This document shows, one piece after another, positions 1 to 6,353 of a stretch of DNA of 8,789 bases. The notes beneath the pieces were generated by a model that worked only from the letters and a program-made list of their open reading frames with translations, did no database searches and was not told the origin of the DNA. Position 1 is the first letter of the stretch. The number at the start of each line of letters is the position of its first letter. The position numbers and the translations under genes were made by a program. Source of the stretch: Clostridia bacterium (lineage in GTDB: Bacteria; Bacillota; Clostridia; Oscillospirales; CAG-272); contig JAFNVK010000105.1 of assembly GCA_017379815.1 (NCBI GenBank), forward strand, positions 1-8,789, in the 5' to 3' direction.

Positions 1-1316
1 CCGGAAAGATCCTTGACGTCTCTCCTTCGTTGAATACGGGCAAGAGGCATTCCCTTTTGCCGTGCACCGATGGCGATCTGATCGCCGCCTTCACCAAGCG
101 TAAAGAGGCGGTCGATGCCGCGCTGCGCCAGATGTGCCCCCACCGAGCGATGGAGTGCGGGGCTCTCCTGCCCCAGCTCCAGCATGTCTCCTAGCACCGC
201 CACGCTCCGCCTGCCGTTTTGGCGGCTGTAAGCATCCAGCACGTCGATCGCGGCGATCATGGATTCGGGCGAGGCGTTGTAGCAATCCTCAATCACGGTA
301 ATACGACCAAGCTCGCAAACGCGCTGGCGCATCCCTTCGGGAGAAAAGCTGAGCAATCCGCGGCGAAGCTCCTCCTCCGAAAGGCCTACAAGCAGGCCTG
401 CCGCAAGCGTGTAGAGCGCGGCGTAGACGGTATGACGTCCCAGAACGCGGATGCGAAGATCGCGCATCTCCTTGCCAAAGCAAACGGCGTCAAAGCGCGT
501 GCAATCGCTTTCTACCCTGATATTCTTTGCAAAAAGGTCTGCCTTTTCGCATTCGAGCGACACATAAACGGTGTGGTAACTTTTGCCTTTGACGTTTCGA
601 AGAAGCGGCTCGTCTCCGTTGAGGATAAGATAACCGCCCTCGCGCAGACCGCAAAGGACCTCCAGCTTGGCACGGCAGATATTCTCGCGTGAGCCGAGCA
701 TTTCCAGGTGAGAGCTGCCAATATTGGTGATCACCGCAATATCCGGCTCGGCCAGGATCGACAGTCGCTCGATCTCGCCAAAGCCGCTCATGCCCATCTC
801 AAGGACGGTCCATTCGCTATCCTGAGGCGTTGCAAGGACCGCAAGGGGCATGCCGATCAGGCTGTTGTGATTACCGGGGGTCTTAAAGGTCTTGTATTTT
901 TCGGAAAAGGCCGCGTGCATCATATCCTTTGCCGTGGTCTTTCCCACGCTTCCCGTTACGGCGACCGTGCGAACGCGGCTCAGATTTTGCTGACGGTAGG
1001 CATAGGCCAATCGGGAGAGCGCCAGCTCGGTGTCGTTAACGACGATGGCAGTCGCATTCGATGCCTCAAGCGCCTCGTTGCGATGCTCGCAGATCACGCA
1101 GCGGCATCCGTTTTGCAGGGCCTGGGCAATATAATCGTGCCCGTCTGCGTGCTCGCCTCGCATGGCGGCAAAGGCGATCTCAGGACCTGCCTCGCGAGAA
1201 TCCGTGCAGATACCGCGTACAGATACCTCTCCGAGCGCTCCCTGATATAATTCTCCCCGGCACATTCTGGCCAGCGTTCCAAAGCTCATCGGCTGAATAC
1301 TGAAGTAGGTTTTCAT
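1..1316 (-). CDS. murF: MurF, UDP-MurNAc-tripeptide:D-Ala-D-Ala ligase (C-terminus cut by window edge)
   Basis: Cytoplasmic ATP-dependent ligase that adds D-Ala-D-Ala to UDP-MurNAc-tripeptide, the last soluble step of peptidoglycan precursor synthesis. The frame is open from the ATG at 1316 to the window edge, giving 438 residues; family members are about 450-460, so only the last part of the C-terminal domain is missing. Visible signatures are the ATP-binding loop GSVGKTT (residues 122-128), KTPGNHNS (145-152), LEMGMSGFGEIE (172-183), NIGSSHLE (198-205), IEDCYNASPESM (342-353) and VLGDMLELG (374-382). These are MurF-type rather than MurE-type motifs. The start codon overlaps the murE stop (ATGA), so translation is probably coupled; a GGAAAGGA stretch lies about 15 bases upstream, rather far for a stand-alone site. 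The identification is secure; the true end is not visible. Confidence 0.96.
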   Translation of the reverse strand, partial: MKTYFSIQPMSFGTLARMCRGELYQGALGEVSVRGICTDSREAGPEIAFAAMRGEHADGHDYIAQALQNGCRCVICEHRNEALEASNATAIVVNDTELALSRLAYAYRQQNLSRVRTVAVTGSVGKTTAKDMMHAAFSEKYKTFKTPGNHNSLIGMPLAVLATPQDSEWTVLEMGMSGFGEIERLSILAEPDIAVITNIGSSHLEMLGSRENICRAKLEVLCGLREGGYLILNGDEPLLRNVKGKSYHTVYVSLECEKADLFAKNIRVESDCTRFDAVCFGKEMRDLRIRVLGRHTVYAALYTLAAGLLVGLSEEELRRGLLSFSPEGMRQRVCELGRITVIEDCYNASPESMIAAIDVLDAYSRQNGRRSVAVLGDMLELGQESPALHRSVGAHLAQRGIDRLFTLGEGGDQIAIGARQKGMPLARIQRRRDVKDLS

Positions 1317-2899
1317 TCGTTTGGGTCTGATTCCTTTCCTTGCGATGCGTCCCCGCAACCGTCCTTTGACGCTCGAGGGGCATCCTGCCGGTCGACTTTT
1401 CCTCTTTGACGCTCGATCAGCGCCTCCTTGACGATCTCCCGCTCGGAAAAGCATCGCCGCTCACCCCGGGTGATCTCGTATTCCTCATGCCCCTTCCCCG
1501 CAAGGAGGACGACGTCCCCCGCTCGGGCGTGGCTCACGGCGTGCAGGATCGCCTGCCTTCTGTCCGGAATAACGCATCTCTTCCCCGTCGGATCCATTCC
1601 GGAGAGAATCTCGGCGATAATGGCGTCGGGATCCTCGCTCCGACTGTTGTCCGAGGTCAGGATCACCAGATCCGCATAGAGAGATGCGATGCGTCCCATC
1701 GCGGGGCGCTTGCCTTTGTCCCGATCTCCTCCGCATCCGAACAGGAGGATGATGCGTGCCTCGCCTTGGCAAAGCTCGCGCGCCGTGCGGAGAAGATTCT
1801 CCAGGGCGTCCGGGGTATGCGCGTAATCGATAAGAACCGTAAAATCCGCCTCCACACCGAGCGGAACACGCTCCATGCGTCCCTTGACACCGGGAATTGA
1901 GGCAACCGCCGCCTTGACGCCTGCCGGCCGAAGGCCGAGATCCATGGCCGTGACGGAGGCAAGCATGGAGTTGACCATGCTGAAGCGTCCGGGGATCGGG
2001 CAAAGCATCCTAAGGCTTGCGCGAGCACTGTCAAGGCGGTAATGCACGCCCTCTCGCAAGCTTTGCCGAAGGAGCGTTGCCGTGTAGTCGGCTCGCCCGC
2101 CCTCGCTGCTGCAGGTCAGCGCGTTTCCTCCTGCCGCGCAAAGCATCCTTTGTGCGTACGGGGAGTCGGTACAGACGATCGATCTCTCGCTTGCGGCAAA
2201 GAGCCTTGCCTTTGCCTCGGCGTAAGCCTCCATCGTCAGGTGAAAATCCAAATGCTCCGGGGTCAGATTGGTGAATACGGCGCGGGTAAAGCGAAGCGGT
2301 GCCAGCTTTTCCAAGGCCAGCGCGTGCGAGGAGACCTCCATCAGAACGTACTCCACACCGTCCGCGACCATCTCACCTAAGATCCGGTAAAGCGTGGAGG
2401 GATCCGGGGTGGTCATGTTAGCCAACGGATCGTCTGCCGTTGAAGAGAGACGGCGGCCGCCCGATTCGCACCCCACCGTGCCGATCAATCCGCACCGGAA
2501 AAAGGCCGATTCCAGAATATGCCGAAGCATGTGCGTGACGCTGGTCTTTCCGTTGGTTCCCGTAACACCGATCAGCTTGAGGCGTTCCCCGGGAAAGCCG
2601 TACCAGGCGTGATAGAGGCAAGCGACCGCCCGTCGGGTGCTTTCGCACTCCAGAAGGAGTGTCTGTTGCCGTAGCGCCTCAGAAATCTGCGCCCCCTCCT
2701 GCACGAGAATGCAGGATGCTCCATTCCCGATCGCTTCGGGAATGCACGAGTGGGAATCCGTGTGCAGACCGCGGATGCAGACGAACAGGCTTCCCTTCCT
2801 TACCTTGCGCGAATCGGTCTCGATCGAGCGGATCTCAATATTGTCCGAGCCCTCCCTTGGAGAAACGCCGATCGCGCGGCACAATGCTTCAAGTCTCAC
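1313..2899 (-). CDS. murE: MurE, UDP-MurNAc-dipeptide:meso-diaminopimelate ligase
   Basis: Cytoplasmic Mur ligase adding the third stem residue to UDP-MurNAc-L-Ala-D-Glu. Length is 528 residues against about 495 in E. coli and B. subtilis. Signatures: ATP loop GTNGKTS (114-120), MTTPDPSTL (162-170), EVSSHAL (188-194), EHLDFH (215-220), a lysine at 230 at the position expected for the carbamylated lysine, DYAHTPD (358-364), DNSR (417-420) and GKGHEEYE (468-475). The arginine of DNSR and the GHE glutamate favour meso-diaminopimelate over lysine; the usual motif is DNPR, so Ser replaces Pro here. A charged tail of about 35 residues (494-528) follows the last conserved part. The start is GTG, chosen because GGGGAGG sits five to six bases upstream and the N-terminus fits the family. 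The stop overlaps the murF start by four bases; the gap from the PBP gene is 62 bases. Confidence 0.96.
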   Translation of the reverse strand: MRLEALCRAIGVSPREGSDNIEIRSIETDSRKVRKGSLFVCIRGLHTDSHSCIPEAIGNGASCILVQEGAQISEALRQQTLLLECESTRRAVACLYHAWYGFPGERLKLIGVTGTNGKTSVTHMLRHILESAFFRCGLIGTVGCESGGRRLSSTADDPLANMTTPDPSTLYRILGEMVADGVEYVLMEVSSHALALEKLAPLRFTRAVFTNLTPEHLDFHLTMEAYAEAKARLFAASERSIVCTDSPYAQRMLCAAGGNALTCSSEGGRADYTATLLRQSLREGVHYRLDSARASLRMLCPIPGRFSMVNSMLASVTAMDLGLRPAGVKAAVASIPGVKGRMERVPLGVEADFTVLIDYAHTPDALENLLRTARELCQGEARIILLFGCGGDRDKGKRPAMGRIASLYADLVILTSDNSRSEDPDAIIAEILSGMDPTGKRCVIPDRRQAILHAVSHARAGDVVLLAGKGHEEYEITRGERRCFSEREIVKEALIERQRGKVDRQDAPRASKDGCGDASQGKESDPNE

Positions 2900-2961
2900 C
2901 GTATCCTCCCCGAAAGTTGAATTTTGCTTTCACTTCCGAACGGAGGATCCGTTCCTTTTGG

Positions 2962-5361
2962 TCAATCCGTATCCTCTAAATAGAGGAATTTAATTTCGAT
3001 CACCGTTCCTCTGGGCAGGACGGTTCCTGCGGGAACGGACTGGGAAACGGCAACTACGCCGCCGCCCGTATGATTTTTGGTGCCCTCAATGCGAATATTG
3101 AAGCCCGCATTGATCAGCGCGCGATTGGCGGCCGTTGGGCTGAGTCCTACTACGTTGGGGACCTTGGCCGTGCTTTCCTCGGCCTCCTTGTCGGTATAGA
3201 GAATGATCCGTGCGGAATCCTTTTCCACCACGGTATCCGGCTCGGGATACTGCTTGTAGACCACGCCGTCGGGATCTCCCACGAATTCCACCGTAAAGCC
3301 ATTCTGCTCGCAGACCTTCTTGGCAAGAGAGCCTCTCCAGTAGGTGCTGACGTTGGGGACCTTGACGGTCTGGTTCTTCAGCTCCTCCTCGGTATAGACG
3401 GCCTCAACGCCCAGATACGGGAGAATGGTCTCCATGACGTTGGCTACGTAAGGAGCGGCAACCACGCTGCCGTAGAGCGTGCCCGAGGTGGGCTCATCGA
3501 CGATGATGATCACGGCGTATTGGGGATTCTCTGCCGGAGCAAAGGCAACGGTGGAGCAAACGCAATCCTCGCTCACCGCGAATTCGGAGACGTCGCCGGT
3601 GTAGCCGCAGATGCCGCAGACGTAGCGCGTTTCTCCGTTGATCTTCTTTGGCGAGGCGGTGCTGTCGCAGATGGGGCACTCGCGCTCTTTTTTCTCGGAG
3701 GTACCCGTCTTTGCCGCGATACGGTAGCCCGCAACGTAGGCGTTTTTGGCTCCTCCGTTCCCCGAAACGCCCTTCTCCAGGATGTCGGCCACCGTTTGGC
3801 AAACGGCACTGCTGACCACCTGACGGCGAACCGAGGTATTGTAGCTTTCGATGACGTTTCCGCTTCCGTCCGTAACGGTGGAAACGGTGTGCGGCTTGAC
3901 GAGATAACCGCCGTTGGCCACCGCGGAGATCGCGGTGATCTGTTGGATCAGGGTCACGTTGAAGTTCTGTCCAAAGGCGTAGATCGCAAGATCGAGATCG
4001 GTGAAAGCGTCCTGGGCGGCAAAAACGCCAACGCCCTCGCCGGGAAGGTCGATCCCGGTCCTCTCCAAAAAGCCAAAGGCCTTGAGATAATCGTAAAAGC
4101 TTGCCGTGCCGAGACGAAGTCCGACCGTCATCAAAACGGGGTTGCAGGACTGTTGAATTCCCTCCACGAAGGTGAGAGAGCCGTGTCCGCCCTTCTTGTG
4201 GCACTTGATCTTCTGTCCGAGAACGTCCTTATATCCCGGGCAGGAAAAGCTTTCGTTCAGGGTGACCGCCGACTCCTCAAGCGCCATGGAGGCGGTGATG
4301 ACCTTAAAGGTCGAGCCGGGGATGTAGGATTCGGTAATGCTCTTGTTGGACCACATCTGCAGAAGCAGAGCCTGACGGTGTGCGGCGTATTCCTCACTTC
4401 CCTCGGCATAGCCCACGAGAGCGAGCTGCTCTGCGGATTGCTTATCCAGTGTCCACGGATCGTTAAGATCGTAATTGGGATAAACGCCCATGCCAAGGAT
4501 CTCGCCCGTGTTGACGTTCATGACGATTCCTGCGGCGCGGTTCTGTCCGTTCGAATTTTCGTACGCGCTTTTGAGCTGCTCCTCAAGAGCGGATTGCACG
4601 TAGACGTCCAGCGTGGTATGCACGTCATAGCCGTCCTGCGCGGGGATGTATTCCTTATAAGTATAAGGCATCTCGTCGCCCTTGGCGTCACGTGCAGTGA
4701 TGTAGCGGCCGTTGGTGCCGGCCAAGAGCTTGTTGTAGGCATATTCCAGACCGTAAAGTCCGGTTCCGTCGCTTCCCGTAAAGCCGATCGCGTGAGACGC
4801 CAGGCTTGAATAGGGATAATAGCGCGAATGCGTGCTTTGCAGATAGATCATGCTCTGCAATCCGTAGGAATCGATAAAGCTGCGCACCTCGTCGGCCGTA
4901 TCCTCATCCACCTCGCGCGCGATCGTGCGGTCAAGATAGCGCGTATACTCGGTCTGCTTGAGGACGAACTCGTAGGAAACGTCGAGAATGGCGGAAAGAT
5001 TTTGCGCGATCAGCTCGTCAAGCTCAACGTCCTCCCCACTCTCCTTCATCTCGACCTGTGCCGAAAGAATGGAGGAAGGAGAAATAAAGACGCGGTAGGT
5101 GCTGACGTTGGTGGCAAGCAGCACTCCGTTGCGGTCGTAAATGCTTCCGCGCGAGGCCGTTACCCCCGATTCTGTAGTGATCTGCTCGATCACCTTGCGT
5201 TGATAGTAATGATAATCCAGCGTTTGATACAGAAAAATACGAAGCAGCAAAAGCAAAAAGAGGAGTCCCGCGGCCAGGAGCAGAATTTTGGCACGTCCTG
5301 CGACGCGCGGGTGTATCGGCTCGGCTCGGCCCGGATCGGGGTAAAGTTCCTTCAATTTCAA
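2962..5361 (-). CDS. spoVD: Class B penicillin-binding protein, FtsI/SpoVD family, with two PASTA domains and a zinc-ribbon-like insertion
   Basis: Membrane-anchored D,D-transpeptidase that cross-links septal or spore-cortex peptidoglycan. It has 799 residues. Order: short cytoplasmic N-terminus; one membrane anchor (about 25-46); dimerisation domain with RGSIYDRNG (71-79); transpeptidase domain with the catalytic serine in STFK (350-353), SCN (405-407) and KTG (551-553); two C-terminal PASTA domains (about 664-725 and 731-795). Between KTG and the conserved FAPAENP strand (607-613) lies an extra segment of about 30-40 residues with CPIC (562-565), CGIC (582-585) and CVC (600-602), which relatives I know lack. 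Cys374 and Cys387 around the CPGY...HG region are usual for Firmicute members. The start is TTG; a second in-frame TTG at codon 3 is equally possible. The symbol spoVD reflects family and position. As the only PBP in this cluster it could serve ordinary division (FtsI role) instead. Gaps of 106 bases upstream and 62 downstream. Confidence 0.93.
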   Translation of the reverse strand: MKLKELYPDPGRAEPIHPRVAGRAKILLLAAGLLFLLLLLRIFLYQTLDYHYYQRKVIEQITTESGVTASRGSIYDRNGVLLATNVSTYRVFISPSSILSAQVEMKESGEDVELDELIAQNLSAILDVSYEFVLKQTEYTRYLDRTIAREVDEDTADEVRSFIDSYGLQSMIYLQSTHSRYYPYSSLASHAIGFTGSDGTGLYGLEYAYNKLLAGTNGRYITARDAKGDEMPYTYKEYIPAQDGYDVHTTLDVYVQSALEEQLKSAYENSNGQNRAAGIVMNVNTGEILGMGVYPNYDLNDPWTLDKQSAEQLALVGYAEGSEEYAAHRQALLLQMWSNKSITESYIPGSTFKVITASMALEESAVTLNESFSCPGYKDVLGQKIKCHKKGGHGSLTFVEGIQQSCNPVLMTVGLRLGTASFYDYLKAFGFLERTGIDLPGEGVGVFAAQDAFTDLDLAIYAFGQNFNVTLIQQITAISAVANGGYLVKPHTVSTVTDGSGNVIESYNTSVRRQVVSSAVCQTVADILEKGVSGNGGAKNAYVAGYRIAAKTGTSEKKERECPICDSTASPKKINGETRYVCGICGYTGDVSEFAVSEDCVCSTVAFAPAENPQYAVIIIVDEPTSGTLYGSVVAAPYVANVMETILPYLGVEAVYTEEELKNQTVKVPNVSTYWRGSLAKKVCEQNGFTVEFVGDPDGVVYKQYPEPDTVVEKDSARIILYTDKEAEESTAKVPNVVGLSPTAANRALINAGFNIRIEGTKNHTGGGVVAVSQSVPAGTVLPRGTVIEIKFLYLEDTD
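3562..3696 (-). other. Sequence encoding a zinc-ribbon-like insertion in the PBP transpeptidase domain
   Basis: Codons for residues about 556-600 of the PBP. They encode a CxxC pair (562/565), a 16-residue stretch rich in Lys, Gly and Tyr, and a second CxxC pair (582/585), followed by Cys600 and Cys602. The spacing resembles rubredoxin-knuckle zinc ribbons. It is placed just after KTGTSEKKE, on the loop leaving the strand that carries KTG, and outside the membrane if topology is as usual. Cysteine spacing is seen directly; zinc binding is inferred. Confidence 0.7.
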
Positions 5362-5363
5362 TT

Positions 5364-5374
5364 CTCCTTTCCTT
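5364..5374 (-). promoter_or_regulatory. Ribosome binding site of the PBP gene (two registers)
   Basis: The minus strand reads AAGGAAAGGAG. The first AAGGA ends eight bases before the TTG at 5361; the second, AAAGGAG, ends eight bases before another in-frame TTG at 5355. No ATG or GTG lies in frame between the upstream in-frame stop codon and 5361. Both starts are therefore supported, differing by only two residues, and a TTG start is hard to avoid. Confidence 0.7.
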
Positions 5375-5389
5375 GTACTCTCGGGAAAG

Positions 5390-5407
5390 GCGAAGGAGCC
5401 CCCTCGC
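5390..5407 (-). other. Short GC-rich hairpin in the PBP leader
   Basis: On the minus strand GCGAGGG and CTCCTTCGC can fold into a seven-pair stem (one G-U pair) with a four-base loop. It ends about 16 bases before the PBP ribosome binding site. No U-run follows, so it is not a rho-independent terminator. It may be an mRNA leader or processing structure, or chance. Confidence 0.3.
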
Positions 5408-5428
5408 TTTGTTCCGCACTTCGTATTT

Positions 5429-5458
5429 ATTCTATGGGTAGAGGTTCTCTCTTATGAC
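5429..5458 (-). promoter_or_regulatory. Candidate sigma-E-like (sporulation) promoter before the PBP gene
   Basis: The minus strand carries GTCATAAG (5458-5451), a 14-base spacer, then CATAGAAT (5436-5429). As I recall it, the B. subtilis mother-cell sigma-E pattern is roughly GTCATATT, 13-15 bases, CATACAAT, so the -10 differs at one base and the -35 at two. It would start transcription near 5422, giving a leader of about 60 bases. B. subtilis spoVD is a sigma-E gene, which makes the match more interesting. No good sigma-A -35 was seen at this position. Motif match only. Confidence 0.35.
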
Positions 5459-5467
5459 CGGGAAGGA

Positions 5468-6322
5468 TCATTTGATGCCGATCGCACTCAGGATCGCCGC
5501 AAGGCCAACACCAAAGCCGCCGTTCCCATCGTAAGCCTCGATCACATCCTTCTGATAAAGCGTGACGTAATCCATGCGTACGTATTCCTCACCGACCATG
5601 CCGTATTCCTTGATCGCGATGTCGCGGATCAGGAGCAGGTCGGTCTTGACGTTCATTTCAGCTTCTATATCTGCCACCTCGGCAGTCAGCGCGTCGATCT
5701 CCACGGTCAAAGCGTTCAGCTTATCCTCGGCGTGCGTAAGCATCACGTTGCTTGCCACGATCAGCATCAGGCACATGGCAACGACGGCCAAGGAAACGAA
5801 GGCCGAGAGCGGAAAGCTCCTACGGTTGCGCGAGGTATCCGCCGCGGAGGAATCGAACCACGTGGGAATTCCCTCCTTGACTCTTTTGCAAATCGCCGCG
5901 GGAAGGGCCTTGACGGTCTGAAGGGATTTGCGCTCCACGGGAAGGCACTCAAGAAGCTCTTCCTCACTGGGAACGCTCAGATCTCTCACAGGAGGTCGGC
6001 ACTCGCTCTCCTCACAAAGCGAAAAATCCGCATCCGAAACGCGCATGCTTCGCGTTTCCTCAACATAGCGGACCAGATCCTCGCCGCTCATGGCGTCCTT
6101 CCCTCTGCGGTAGAGACCGCACACGGCGCGATCGGAGTATTGTGACAGACGGTAAGCCTTGGGCGCCAGCTCACGCGTTTCTCTCTCGCGCTTGATCTGT
6201 CCCTCCGCCTCTTGTCTGACCACCTTGGCGATTCCGCGGGAAGCATAGCGATCGGAGATAGCAGCCAACACCGGCTCCATCGAAGCCTCAAGGGCGCCGT
6301 TGGCGTTTTCCTTCCGCTCCAT
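5468..6322 (-). CDS. FtsL-like division protein with long cytoplasmic N-terminal region
   Basis: A predicted 284-residue single-pass membrane protein in the ftsL position between rsmH and the PBP. Residues 1-170 are hydrophilic and highly charged with no recognised domain; about 171-194 form one membrane segment (SAFVSLAVVAMCLMLIVA within it). A heptad-like coiled coil follows (about 196-228), then IAIKEYGMVGEEYVRMDYV (235-253), which resembles the FtsL/DivIC region after the coil. The C-terminus is a Gly-rich hydrophobic tail (268-284). FtsL proteins scaffold the septal PBP together with DivIC and are usually only about 100-130 residues, so the N-terminal part is an addition. The frame is open further upstream into rsmH, but the ATG at 6322 is chosen because AGGAAG ends eight bases before it and earlier starts would overlap rsmH. 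The gap to rsmH is 31 bases. FtsL assignment rests on position and topology; sequence similarity is weak, so no symbol is given. Confidence 0.8.
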   Translation of the reverse strand: MERKENANGALEASMEPVLAAISDRYASRGIAKVVRQEAEGQIKRERETRELAPKAYRLSQYSDRAVCGLYRRGKDAMSGEDLVRYVEETRSMRVSDADFSLCEESECRPPVRDLSVPSEEELLECLPVERKSLQTVKALPAAICKRVKEGIPTWFDSSAADTSRNRRSFPLSAFVSLAVVAMCLMLIVASNVMLTHAEDKLNALTVEIDALTAEVADIEAEMNVKTDLLLIRDIAIKEYGMVGEEYVRMDYVTLYQKDVIEAYDGNGGFGVGLAAILSAIGIK

Positions 6323-6330
6323 GCTTCTCA

Positions 6331-6338
6331 CTTCCTCT
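6331..6338 (-). promoter_or_regulatory. Ribosome binding site fixing the ftsL-like start
   Basis: The minus strand reads AGAGGAAG, ending eight bases before the ATG at 6322. A GTG three codons upstream of that ATG lies directly against this site, too close to use. This supports a 284-residue product over a longer one overlapping rsmH. Confidence 0.65.
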
Positions 6339-6353
6339 CTTTTTCTACTATTA

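Noticed and set aside
219..1250. Plus-strand open frames of 157 and 180 codons in the left part
   Set aside because: The minus strand encodes an uninterrupted MurF with all family motifs; these are antisense frames.
3070..4809. A 579-codon open frame on the plus strand opposite the PBP gene
   Set aside because: It lies wholly antisense to a gene with clear catalytic motifs, shows no recognisable domain, and long antisense frames are expected in GC-rich genes.
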